NCBI GenBank assembly: GCA_051650305.1
Contig: JBOFIT010000126.1
Coordinates: 1-13,146 of the forward strand
DNA length: 13,146 nt
DNA from: JBOFDK01 sp051650305
GTDB taxonomy: Bacteria; Bacillota; Clostridia; Lachnospirales; Cellulosilyticaceae
Direction: 5' to 3'
Part shown: piece after piece, positions 6,803 through 13,146 of the stretch
Layout of the letters: every line of letters begins with the position of its first letter
Position numbering within the stretch: position 1 is the first letter of the stretch
The notes under the pieces: model-generated
What the model was told of the DNA's origin: nothing
The model's input: the letters and a program-made list of their open reading frames with translations, nothing else
Databases searched by the model: none
Position numbers and translations under genes: made by a program

Positions 6803-6909
6803 ATGTTTTACTGATATAATACCGAGTAGTGCGTCAGCACTACGCCAGACGCGAAGCGGATGCATTATATCAGTAGGCTTAAAACTAGGATAAGCGCCAC
6901 CCAGTATTT
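6803..6909. repeat. 118-base tandem repeat, unit 2
   Basis: It repeats unit 1 at an offset of 118 bases. The differences are at 6834, 6881, 6886, 6902 and 6905 (counterparts 6716, 6763, 6768, 6784 and 6787). The perfect 12-bp outer stem is kept (6809-6820/6864-6875), as is the inner GTAGTGC/GCACTAC hairpin. The only change inside the core lies in the loop of that inner hairpin, so no pairing is disturbed. Similarity fades after about 6909, and the uppP terminator begins at 6920. Confidence 0.9.
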
Positions 6910-6919
6910 TTTTTACATC

Positions 6920-6953
6920 AAAAAAGACACGACCATTCAGTCGTGTCTTTTTT
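6920..6953. terminator. Bidirectional terminator between groEL repeats and uppP
   Basis: AAAAAAGACACGAC (6920-6933) pairs with GTCGTGTCTTTTTT (6940-6953), 14 bp perfect, around the loop CATTCA. A and T tracts on each side allow termination in both directions. It lies 3 bases beyond the uppP stop codon. Confidence 0.92.
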
Positions 6954-6956
6954 ATA

Positions 6957-7823
6957 TTAACCAATCTGGCTAAGTAAACCGAATGCACCTGCTAGAAGTA
7001 CGACAAATGCAAAGATAATACGGTAAATTGCAAAGTACTTCAGTGGCTTTTTCTTTAAGAATGCAAGGAAAGAACCAATAACAAGAAGTGCTACAATGAA
7101 AGATACGATAAAGCCGATAGCAAGTGCTAACCAAGCTGTACTTGTAAGTGGTACAGGGCTTTGAAGTAACTTAAGGATGTTGAGTAATGCTTGCCCGAAC
7201 ATAACTGGAATTGCTAAGAAGAATGAATACTCAGCAGCAGCAACAGTAGACATACCACTTACCCAGCCACCGATAATAGTAGATGCTGAACGAGACATAC
7301 CAGGAACGATAGAAAGTACTTGGAAAGCACCTACTATGATTGCACGCTTAGGTGTAAGCTCTGTCTGGTCTAAACTCGTAGTCTTACTACCACGGAATTT
7401 ATTCTCAGCGTAGATCATCCATAGACCACCTAATAATAGTGTACACGCTACGACGATTGGGTTGAAAAGTTTTGCCTGTACAAAATCGTCAAAAGGAATA
7501 CCGATAGCGGCAGCTGGCACACATGAGATAACGATCATCACCCAGAAGTAAAGACCACTTTTTTCAAGAGGTGTCTCTTTTGTAGGGAAGAGGTGGATCA
7601 CTGTAGACCATATTTTTTTCCAATAGTATACGATAACTGCTAGAATAGCACCCAACTGAATAACCATATTAAAGATATCTACATAAGATTTATCAAAGTG
7701 TTCATAGAAGTCAATGAGATTAGAAAAGATAATGAGATGTCCTGTCGATGATACGGGTAGAAATTCTGTGAGACCTTCTACGATACCAAGTAGGACGGCT
7801 TTTAATGCAATAATAAGTTCCAT
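6957..7823 (-). CDS. uppP: Undecaprenyl-diphosphatase UppP (BacA)
   Basis: This 288-residue integral membrane enzyme removes one phosphate from undecaprenyl diphosphate, recycling the lipid carrier of peptidoglycan and teichoic acid synthesis. Motif 1 is EGLTEFLPVSSTGH (16-29), with Glu16, Glu20, Ser26 and His29 at the catalytic positions. Motif 2 is PGMSRSAST (174-182), with Arg178. Seven to eight hydrophobic helices cover the rest. High copy number of the family gives bacitracin resistance. I placed the start at 7823 rather than 7844, because AAGGAGG (7829-7835 read on the - strand) lies 5 bases upstream of 7823. The longer reading would put that site inside the gene and add seven residues. 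It follows the histidine kinase gene by 65 bases on the same strand and may have its own promoter. Confidence 0.96.
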   Translation of the reverse strand: MELIIALKAVLLGIVEGLTEFLPVSSTGHLIIFSNLIDFYEHFDKSYVDIFNMVIQLGAILAVIVYYWKKIWSTVIHLFPTKETPLEKSGLYFWVMIVISCVPAAAIGIPFDDFVQAKLFNPIVVACTLLLGGLWMIYAENKFRGSKTTSLDQTELTPKRAIIVGAFQVLSIVPGMSRSASTIIGGWVSGMSTVAAAEYSFFLAIPVMFGQALLNILKLLQSPVPLTSTAWLALAIGFIVSFIVALLVIGSFLAFLKKKPLKYFAIYRIIFAFVVLLAGAFGLLSQIG

Positions 7824-7859
7824 AATAGCCTCCTTTAGATACATTTATTTCAATTATCT

Positions 7860-7888
7860 ATTGTCCCACAGAATAGGGGGATTGGCAA
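7860..7888 (-). promoter_or_regulatory. Possible promoter of uppP
   Basis: On the - strand, TTGCCA (7883-7888; 5 of 6) and GACAAT (7860-7865; 4 of 6) are exactly 17 bases apart in the gap after the kinase stop codon. No terminator separates the kinase gene from uppP, so read-through is also possible. Confidence 0.4.
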
Positions 7889-9916
7889 CTAGATATCACA
7901 AAATTCTACTTTAATATTTTGTGTGCTATAAGAAACATTATAAGACATATCAAGGGATGTAGCAGAGCAAGGTGGAGTAGGTAAAGTAACGATAAATTCA
8001 CTACCTTCACCTACTGTACTTTCACAGGTAATGCTACCATTCATAAGTTGAAGTAGGTCATTAACAATAGATAGACCCATACCAGCACTATGATCGCGAG
8101 CCCCATAATTTTGGGATAGAAGGGTATAACGATCAAAGATTTTATCTAATTTATCTGGAGCAATTCCGATACCAGTATCTTTAAAATGAATGGTAATGTA
8201 GGAATCATGATCACAAATGTAAATAGAGAGGTGACCATGATTAGGCGTATACTTGACTGCATTGGAAAGCAAGTTCAGAACGATACGTTCAATCAACTGA
8301 GGGTCAAGATAGACGTATTTTTCGTCATTATCGGTATCAAAGATATAGTCAATTTCTTTAGATTGCATATAGTTAGCAGAGACTTCACACAAGGATTCAA
8401 TGGCGTCAACGATGTTAAATACTTGTGGAGAAGTAGAAAACATCTGGTTATCGATTTTCGTTAAATCTAAAAGATTGTTAAGGAGCTTTAAAAGCTTTAG
8501 ACAACTAGAGTGCATCATATCCGTATAATGGGTACATTCAGGTAGCGTCGTTGACTTACTTTGCATTTGAAGTGCACTATAAATAATATTAATAGGTGTC
8601 TTAATATCGTGAGAGATACTTGAGAAATATCTTAGCTTCAACTGGTGTTTAAAGAGTTCTTGTTGCGCATTTTTACTCTCATAAGAGGAGGTAATATCTC
8701 TCAGGATACAAATAACCGTATTGGGCGTATAAAACGAATTACATGTAAAGAGATACTCAATATTTGCGGTATGATTATAAGGGGTAACAAGTACGCCTTC
8801 TCCCTCTAAGAGTATACCATTGGAGGAGGTTAAGTCGTTAAAATGCGCATGCAGATCAGGGGCATCCTTAATATAAGCTAAAATATTGGTGCCGATGAGA
8901 TCATGAGGAGAAGACATATTAAAAAGCTTAAGGGCAGCAGGATTTACCTGATAAATATTAGAATCCACACAAACAATAAAAGGTATAGGGAAAATACTAA
9001 TCATTTTTTCGTATTCATTAGATTGACTATATAAAACAGTTTGTAGTTGCTCAACCTTTTCGGTGTAATGAGAGAGTGATTTAGAATGATGGAACATTTG
9101 TTTTTCGACTTCAGCACGTTTCAAGTAGAATTCTTGGAAAGGTCGTAGTACCGAAATATCTATTTGTGCAATAAGTAAAAGTGAAAGCGTGATAAGTTTA
9201 AAGTATGTATTGAAAATCAAGGGAGAAGTTAGAGGAACAAAGTAAAGAATATCAATACTTTCCATAATGGCGGAACAACACACAAATAGAATCATTACTT
9301 TTTTATGTGTAGGCGGTAATGTATCTTTGACTTTATAAAGTTGACAAAAGGTAAAACACAGGGCTAAAGGCATAATTAGATGATTAGCTAAATTAAAGTA
9401 TAAAGCACTAAGTGTATGTTGGCGTGTAAACATGATAAAGGCTTCATCAAAAATAAAGAAGCTAGCGACTAAAAAAGTCATACAAAAAATAAAAAGTCCA
9501 TAGACAACTTGTCTAAGTTTTTGACGATGATGTACATAAAAATAACTAACAAATATAAGTGCTACTGCACAACTCACACGACCTACATAATAAGTTTTTA
9601 TACTAAAGAAAAGAGGCGACATTGAAGGAGGTGCAAGCTCTTTGCCGACAACTTGAAAAAGTTGCAAAATATTGGTAAAACCATAGAAAAAGCACATTGT
9701 CGGTAAGAAGACGTGATCGGTCATGTAATGTGTGTAAAAAGAAGAAACGATAAGGTAAAAAGCCAAGCAAGAAATAATGGTCTTAGATAGCGTAAAAAAG
9801 GCAGAAGGATAAAGCCAATATAAGGGAAGAAGTAGCAAAAGGAAGCAGACAAGAATCGCTAGATGGTTTAAAAATTTTTTATCTGTAAAATCTATTTGAG
9901 ATTGTGTAGATAACAT
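7889..9916 (-). CDS. Orphan membrane sensor histidine kinase (MASE3-like, PAS, HisKA, HATPase)
   Basis: This 675-residue sensor kinase should autophosphorylate on histidine and pass phosphate to a response regulator. Residues about 15-255 contain about eight hydrophobic segments with little extracellular loop, like the MASE3 sensor domain. Residues about 260-300 look like a linker coiled coil. A PAS domain spans about 300-412. The HisKA domain carries the H box FSSISHDIKTP with His436. The HATPase domain shows the N box (Asn552 in LLSNAVKYTP), G1 (DTGIGIA, 580-586), F box (IFDRY, 593-597) and G2 (GMGLSIV, 612-618). A 30-residue tail after 646 is outside known domains. No response regulator lies next to it, so its partner is elsewhere. 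The signal is unknown. The ribosome binding site is GGGGGTG, 5 bases before ATG. Confidence 0.9.
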   Translation of the reverse strand: MLSTQSQIDFTDKKFLNHLAILVCFLLLLLPLYWLYPSAFFTLSKTIISCLAFYLIVSSFYTHYMTDHVFLPTMCFFYGFTNILQLFQVVGKELAPPSMSPLFFSIKTYYVGRVSCAVALIFVSYFYVHHRQKLRQVVYGLFIFCMTFLVASFFIFDEAFIMFTRQHTLSALYFNLANHLIMPLALCFTFCQLYKVKDTLPPTHKKVMILFVCCSAIMESIDILYFVPLTSPLIFNTYFKLITLSLLLIAQIDISVLRPFQEFYLKRAEVEKQMFHHSKSLSHYTEKVEQLQTVLYSQSNEYEKMISIFPIPFIVCVDSNIYQVNPAALKLFNMSSPHDLIGTNILAYIKDAPDLHAHFNDLTSSNGILLEGEGVLVTPYNHTANIEYLFTCNSFYTPNTVICILRDITSSYESKNAQQELFKHQLKLRYFSSISHDIKTPINIIYSALQMQSKSTTLPECTHYTDMMHSSCLKLLKLLNNLLDLTKIDNQMFSTSPQVFNIVDAIESLCEVSANYMQSKEIDYIFDTDNDEKYVYLDPQLIERIVLNLLSNAVKYTPNHGHLSIYICDHDSYITIHFKDTGIGIAPDKLDKIFDRYTLLSQNYGARDHSAGMGLSIVNDLLQLMNGSITCESTVGEGSEFIVTLPTPPCSATSLDMSYNVSYSTQNIKVEFCDI

Positions 9917-9954
9917 AGTACACCCCCGATTATGGATAATATAATTACTTTACA

Positions 9955-9983
9955 ATAATACATTTTTTTTGAAAAAACGACAA
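9955..9983 (-). promoter_or_regulatory. Likely promoter of the histidine kinase gene
   Basis: On the - strand, TTGTCG (9978-9983) and TATTAT (9955-9960) are 17 bases apart, with 4 and 5 matches to consensus. The start codon follows about 40 bases after the -10 box. The region is very AT-rich, so chance matches are possible. Confidence 0.4.
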
Positions 9984-10005
9984 GTATAAACAGCACTAAG
10001 ATTCA

Positions 10006-10034
10006 TTGAAAAAAACTAGAAGATATGCTATTAT
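10006..10034 (+). promoter_or_regulatory. Promoter of the DUF6106 gene
   Basis: TTGAAA (10006-10011) and TATTAT (10029-10034) are exactly 17 bases apart, each close to consensus. The predicted start near 10041 leaves a leader of about 23 bases with the ribosome binding site AAGGAG. It is divergent from the kinase promoter. Confidence 0.65.
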
Positions 10035-10063
10035 TTTAGTAAATAGAGAGAAGGAGATACACA

Positions 10064-10576
10064 ATGGGCGACGTATTTAAAGAACAACTAGTAGGAATGA
10101 AAATGAGCAGTAAAGCAAAAGTACAGCAAGGCATTATTTGGAGTGTTACCGTACTTGTTGCAATCACAGTGTTTTTATTTTTAGGTACATTTATTGCATC
10201 AATAGTTATATTAGGGATGGGCTGGGGTGCACTATTCCTTACAGGAAAATTAAAAAAAGAGCATGAATATATCTTAACCAATAATGAATTAGACATTGAT
10301 GTTATCTATAATAAAGAACGTAGAAAAAAGATAATGACCATTGATCTTAAGAAAATTGATTTGATGGCAAGTATTAAAGATGAAAAGCACAAAGAGAGTT
10401 TAGTACGTGCTCAAAAAAGTCTTAATGCAAGTGATGGTGAAGGGACTCAGGATACCTATGCTATCTTATATGCACATAACGGTGAGCTCACACGTATACT
10501 TATTACACCTAATGAAGAGATGCTTACATTGATCTATAAACAAGCACCACACAAGGTGATGCGTTATAGAGGCTAA
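10064..10576 (+). CDS. DUF6106 family small membrane protein
   Basis: This is a 170-residue protein. The N-terminus MGDVFKEQLV and the stretch ELDIDVIYNKERRKK (residues about 75-89) match what I remember of the DUF6106 family, common in Clostridia and without known function. Two closely spaced hydrophobic segments (about 24-42 and 44-60) form a membrane hairpin. The rest, after about 63, is a charged cytoplasmic domain. The layout (short helix, membrane hairpin, soluble domain with a YILTNNELDI-like strand) resembles membrane-anchored domains of the PH-like type, but that is only a resemblance. A strong ribosome binding site and its own promoter and terminator indicate a single-gene transcript. 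Partner and role cannot be inferred from the neighbours. Confidence 0.75.
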   Translation: MGDVFKEQLVGMKMSSKAKVQQGIIWSVTVLVAITVFLFLGTFIASIVILGMGWGALFLTGKLKKEHEYILTNNELDIDVIYNKERRKKIMTIDLKKIDLMASIKDEKHKESLVRAQKSLNASDGEGTQDTYAILYAHNGELTRILITPNEEMLTLIYKQAPHKVMRYRG

Positions 10577-10587
10577 TAAAATGACAT

Positions 10588-10628
10588 AAGTATGGAGGCT
10601 ATTTGTATAGACTCCATACTTTTTCTTT
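10588..10628 (+). terminator. Terminator of the DUF6106 gene
   Basis: AAGTATGGAG (10588-10597) pairs with CTCCATACTT (10612-10621). The stem continues, after one G-A mismatch, with CTAT/ATAG around a TTGT loop. The T-rich tail TTTTCTTT follows. Confidence 0.9.
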
Positions 10629-10660
10629 ATAAAGCTTGCTTTATTTATTGAAAACTACTA

Positions 10661-10690
10661 CTAACAATTTAAAAGTTTATGTGCTATAAT
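10661..10690 (+). promoter_or_regulatory. Promoter of the guaB riboswitch transcript
   Basis: A perfect -10 box TATAAT (10685-10690) preceded by TGC makes an extended -10 element. The -35 box is weak (CTAACA, 10661-10666, 18-base spacer), as is often tolerated with an extended -10. Transcription would start near 10697, before the riboswitch aptamer. Confidence 0.75.
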
Positions 10691-10714
10691 AACTAAAATA
10701 AAATTTTATATATT

Positions 10715-10783
10715 TTTCGTATATACTTGGCGATACGGGCCAAGAGTTTCTACCCAATCACCGTAAATGATGGGGCTACGAGG
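10715..10783 (+). promoter_or_regulatory. Purine riboswitch aptamer, guanine class
   Basis: The three-way junction is readable. P1 is TCGTA/TACGA (10717-10721/10777-10781), extended by G-T pairs, with junction TATA after it. P2 is CTTGGC/GCCAAG (10726-10731/10739-10744) with loop GATACGG. J2/3 contains the invariant TTTCTACC. P3 has loop CCGTAAA (10761-10767) and one A-G mismatch. The base equivalent to position 74, which pairs with the ligand, is C (10776), giving guanine/hypoxanthine rather than adenine specificity. It lies before guaB, whose product leads to GMP, so it gives end-product feedback. The J2/3 core is canonical, which argues against the 2'-deoxyguanosine variants. Confidence 0.95.
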
Positions 10784-10837
10784 AATTTTTTGAAAAAATA
10801 GCCCTTAGTATACATAACTAAGCAAAGTTTTTTAGAA

Positions 10838-10867
10838 TTCCTCGTTACGACGAGGGATTTTTTTATT
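10838..10867 (+). terminator. Riboswitch-controlled terminator before guaB
   Basis: CCTCGT (10840-10845) pairs with ACGAGG (10850-10855) around TACG, extended by two flanking pairs, and is followed by seven T. Its 5' arm lies in AATTCCTCGT (10836-10845), which is perfectly complementary to ACGAGGAATT (10778-10787). That segment overlaps the 3' strand of P1. Guanine binding stabilises P1, frees the terminator arm and stops transcription. Without ligand the 10-bp antiterminator forms and guaB is transcribed. The region between the two arms also has room for a small TTAGTATACATAACTAA hairpin. Confidence 0.93.
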
Positions 10868-10900
10868 ATAAAAATAACAATAAATTAGGAGGAACTTCCA

Positions 10901-12355
10901 ATGTCAAAGATTATTAAAGAAGGCATTACATTTGACGACATTTTACTTGTACCAAACTACTCAAACGTGCTTCCAAATGCAGTTTCACTTCAAACACAAC
11001 TTACAAAAAGCATTACACTTAATATCCCATTTATGAGTGCGGGGATGGACACAGTGACAGAATCACGTATGGCAGTAGCGATCGCAAGACAAGGTGGAAT
11101 TGGTATTATCCACAAAAACATGTCTATTAGTGAACAAGCAGAAGAAGTAGATAAGGTAAAACGTTCAGAAAACGGTGTTATCACAGATCCATTCTTCTTA
11201 TCACCAGATCACTATGTCTATGATGCAAACGAACTTATGGCAAAGTATAGAATTTCAGGAGTTCCTATTACAGAAGGTACAAAACTTGTAGGGATCATCA
11301 CAAACCGTGACCTACGTTTTGAGACGAACCACAACCGTAAAATCAAAGAAGTAATGACAAGTGAAAACCTCATTACAGCACCAGAAGGTACAGACCTTCT
11401 TAAAGCAAAAGAAATCCTTTCACACCACCGTATTGAAAAATTACCAATCGTAGATAACGAAGGTAACTTAAAAGGTCTCATTACTATTAAAGATATCGAA
11501 AAAGCGATTCTTTACCCACAATCAGCAAAAGATAAGCAAGGAAGACTTCTTGCAGGGGCTGCAGTAGGTGTAACAGGAGACGTTATGGATCGTGTAGATG
11601 CACTTGTAAAAGCAAAAGTAGACGTTATTACAGTAGATACAGCACATGGCCATTCACAAGGTGTTATGAACACAGTAAAACTTATCAAAGAAAAATACCC
11701 AGAATTACAAATCATCGCAGGAAATGTAGCAACAGCAGAAGCGACAGTAGCACTTATCGAAGCTGGTGCAGATGCAATTAAAGTAGGTATTGGACCAGGT
11801 TCTATCTGTACAACACGTGTTGTAGCAGGTGTAGGTGTACCACAAATCACAGCAGTAGAAGACTGTGCAACAGCAGCAGCACCATATGGCATACCAGTTA
11901 TCGCAGATGGCGGTATCAAGTACTCAGGAGACGTTGTAAAAGCAATCGGTATGGGTGCAAACGTATGTATGATGGGATCAATGCTTGCAGGATGCGAAGA
12001 AAGTCCAGGAGCGATCGAACTTTACCAAGGAAGAAAATACAAAGTATACCGTGGTATGGGATCTATTGCAGCGATGGAAAAAGGAAGCAAAGATAGATAC
12101 TTCCAAAATGATGCGAAAAAACTTGTACCAGAAGGTGTAGAAGGTCGTGTAGCATATAAAGGTCATGTGGCAGATACAATCTTCCAAATGGTTGGAGGAC
12201 TTCGTGCAGGTATGGGCTATGCAGGAGCAGAAACAATCGAAGCACTTAAAGAGAAAGCGACATTCGTACGTATCACAAGTGCAGGCTTAAAGGAAAGCCA
12301 TCCACATGATATCCATATCACAAAAGAAGCACCAAACTATAGTATTGAATACTAG
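10901..12355 (+). CDS. guaB: IMP dehydrogenase GuaB
   Basis: This 484-residue enzyme oxidises IMP to XMP with NAD+, the first committed step to guanine nucleotides. The TIM barrel is split by a pair of CBS domains (about 93-205; SGVPITEG and EKLPIVDNEGNL mark the two). These usually bind ATP or GTP and tune activity. Catalytic Cys303 lies in GIGPGSICTTR, NAD-site Asp246 in VDTAHGHS, the phosphate loop is in ADGGIKYSGD (335-344), and the flap carries the Arg399-Tyr400 pair. Length and motifs are standard. The ribosome binding site AGGAGG lies 8 bases before ATG. Expression is controlled by the guanine riboswitch upstream. guaA follows after 60 bases with no terminator, so the pair most likely forms an operon. 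Confidence 0.98.
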   Translation: MSKIIKEGITFDDILLVPNYSNVLPNAVSLQTQLTKSITLNIPFMSAGMDTVTESRMAVAIARQGGIGIIHKNMSISEQAEEVDKVKRSENGVITDPFFLSPDHYVYDANELMAKYRISGVPITEGTKLVGIITNRDLRFETNHNRKIKEVMTSENLITAPEGTDLLKAKEILSHHRIEKLPIVDNEGNLKGLITIKDIEKAILYPQSAKDKQGRLLAGAAVGVTGDVMDRVDALVKAKVDVITVDTAHGHSQGVMNTVKLIKEKYPELQIIAGNVATAEATVALIEAGADAIKVGIGPGSICTTRVVAGVGVPQITAVEDCATAAAPYGIPVIADGGIKYSGDVVKAIGMGANVCMMGSMLAGCEESPGAIELYQGRKYKVYRGMGSIAAMEKGSKDRYFQNDAKKLVPEGVEGRVAYKGHVADTIFQMVGGLRAGMGYAGAETIEALKEKATFVRITSAGLKESHPHDIHITKEAPNYSIEY

Positions 12356-12415
12356 AATGTCATACACCGAGCTAATGAGCTTTAGCGGGGATCAAAATAC
12401 TGAGGAGGAATCAAT

Positions 12416-13146
12416 ATGAAAAAGCACGAACTTGTCATTGTACTTGACTTCGGAGGTCAGTACAACCAACTTATAGCAAGACGCGTTAGAGAAAACAATG
12501 TGTACTGTGAAGTACACCCATACAATATCAGCTTAGAAAAAATCAAAGAAATTAATCCAAAAGGGATCATCTTTACAGGTGGACCAAACAGCGTTTATGC
12601 AGAAGATTCACCAGTATGCAGCAAAGAAGTCTTTGAACTAGGTATACCAGTACTAGGTATCTGCTATGGTTCACAGCTTACAGCACACCTATTAGGTGGT
12701 AAAGTAGCGACAGCACCAGTAAGTGAATATGGTAAAACAGAAGTACAAGTAGAGACAAACTCAAAGTTATTTGAAGGTGTATCACCTACTACAATTTGTT
12801 GGATGAGCCATACAGACTACATCGAGTATGCACCATCAGATTTCGCTGTGACAGCACACACACCAGTATGTCCAGTAGCAGCTATGGAAAATGCAGAAAA
12901 AGGCATCTACGCAGTACAATTCCACCCAGAAGTAATGCATACACAAGAAGGTATGACAATGCTTTCAAACTTCGTAAACAACATCTGTGGTTGTGCAGGT
13001 GATTGGAAGATGAACTCATTTGTAGAAGATACAATCAAAGAACTTCGTGCAAAAATTGGCGATGGTAAAGTACTTTGTGCATTATCAGGTGGTGTAGACT
13101 CATCTGTAGCAGCAGTACTTTTATCAAAAGCAATCGGAAACCAATT
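12416..13146 (+). CDS. guaA: GMP synthase (glutamine-hydrolysing) GuaA, 3' end beyond the window
   Basis: The first 243 codons of an enzyme that is usually about 510 residues are present; the frame is open to the window edge. It converts XMP to GMP using ATP and ammonia from glutamine. The N-terminal class I glutamine amidotransferase domain (about 5-190) shows the triad Cys83 in GICYGSQ, His170 and Glu172 in FHPEV. TGGPNSVY (54-61) forms the oxyanion strand. The ATP pyrophosphatase domain begins with the P-loop SGGVDSS (224-230). The ribosome binding site GAGGAGG sits at normal distance from ATG. It follows guaB on the same strand and probably shares its riboswitch control. A weak hairpin (GCTAA/TTAGC, 12371-12386) lies in the short gap and lacks a T tract. 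Confidence 0.97.
   Translation, partial: MKKHELVIVLDFGGQYNQLIARRVRENNVYCEVHPYNISLEKIKEINPKGIIFTGGPNSVYAEDSPVCSKEVFELGIPVLGICYGSQLTAHLLGGKVATAPVSEYGKTEVQVETNSKLFEGVSPTTICWMSHTDYIEYAPSDFAVTAHTPVCPVAAMENAEKGIYAVQFHPEVMHTQEGMTMLSNFVNNICGCAGDWKMNSFVEDTIKELRAKIGDGKVLCALSGGVDSSVAAVLLSKAIGNQ

Noticed and set aside
6685..6909. Possible CRISPR array from the regular repeats
   Set aside because: There are only two units, nearly identical over their whole length, with no variable spacers and no cas genes.
6685..6909. Insertion sequence or integrated element remnant with attachment sites
   Set aside because: No transposase or integrase fragment and no target-site duplication could be seen; only the repeat label is justified.
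6545..6988. Short open frames (76 and 78 codons) covering the post-groEL repeats on both strands
   Set aside because: They start inside groEL or the uppP end and run through hairpin repeats; there is no ribosome binding site, and the repeat period of 118 is not a multiple of three, so the two units cannot code the same peptide.
10990..12245. Open frames on the - strand opposite guaB
   Set aside because: They are shadows of a complete, well-conserved gene and have no initiation signals.
12367..12389. Hairpin GCTAA/TTAGC between guaB and guaA as a terminator or second riboswitch
   Set aside because: The stem is 5 bp, has no T tract, and no aptamer motif is recognisable, so it does not separate the two genes convincingly.

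Overview
The window looks like chromosome of an AT-rich, Gram-positive Clostridia-type bacterium. Supporting signs are strong AGGAGG-type ribosome binding sites, a perfect HrcA/CIRCE operator before groES-groEL, a guanine-type riboswitch before guaB, tRNAs without an encoded CCA, and two small conserved families I know mainly from Clostridia (DUF6062 and DUF6106). A Lachnospirales member such as Cellulosilyticum is my guess, from general resemblance only. No phage, transposase, CRISPR or antibiotic-resistance gene is visible.

Layout. Positions 1-869 hold a tRNA cluster on the + strand: partial Thr(TGT), a CAT-anticodon tRNA, Asp(GTC), Val(TAC), Leu(TAA), three identical Arg(ACG) copies and a second Thr(TGT). 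A strong terminator closes it. Next come an intracellular subtilisin (972-1910) and an MgtC/SapB membrane protein (2005-2682). The latter converges on a DUF6062 cysteine/histidine protein (2706-3461, - strand), and the two share a bidirectional terminator. A divergent 8-oxoguanine glycosylase (3638-4513) follows, then the CIRCE-controlled groES-groEL operon (4664-6632).

Between groEL and the convergent uppP gene lies about 290 bases of unusual structure: a very long groEL terminator hairpin and two 118-base tandem repeats that each carry a conserved hairpin body. This is the least explained part of the window. On the - strand follow uppP (6957-7823) and an orphan membrane-bound histidine kinase (7889-9916).

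A divergent DUF6106 membrane protein (10064-10576) precedes a guanine riboswitch with a readable terminator/antiterminator pair. That riboswitch controls guaB (10901-12355) and probably guaA (from 12416, cut by the window end), the two steps that convert IMP to GMP. The riboswitch therefore closes a feedback loop on guanine supply.

Most of the window is housekeeping. I see no complete new system. The candidates for something undescribed are the post-groEL repeat elements, the duplicated metal-site pattern in the DUF6062 protein, and an altered propeptide in the subtilisin.
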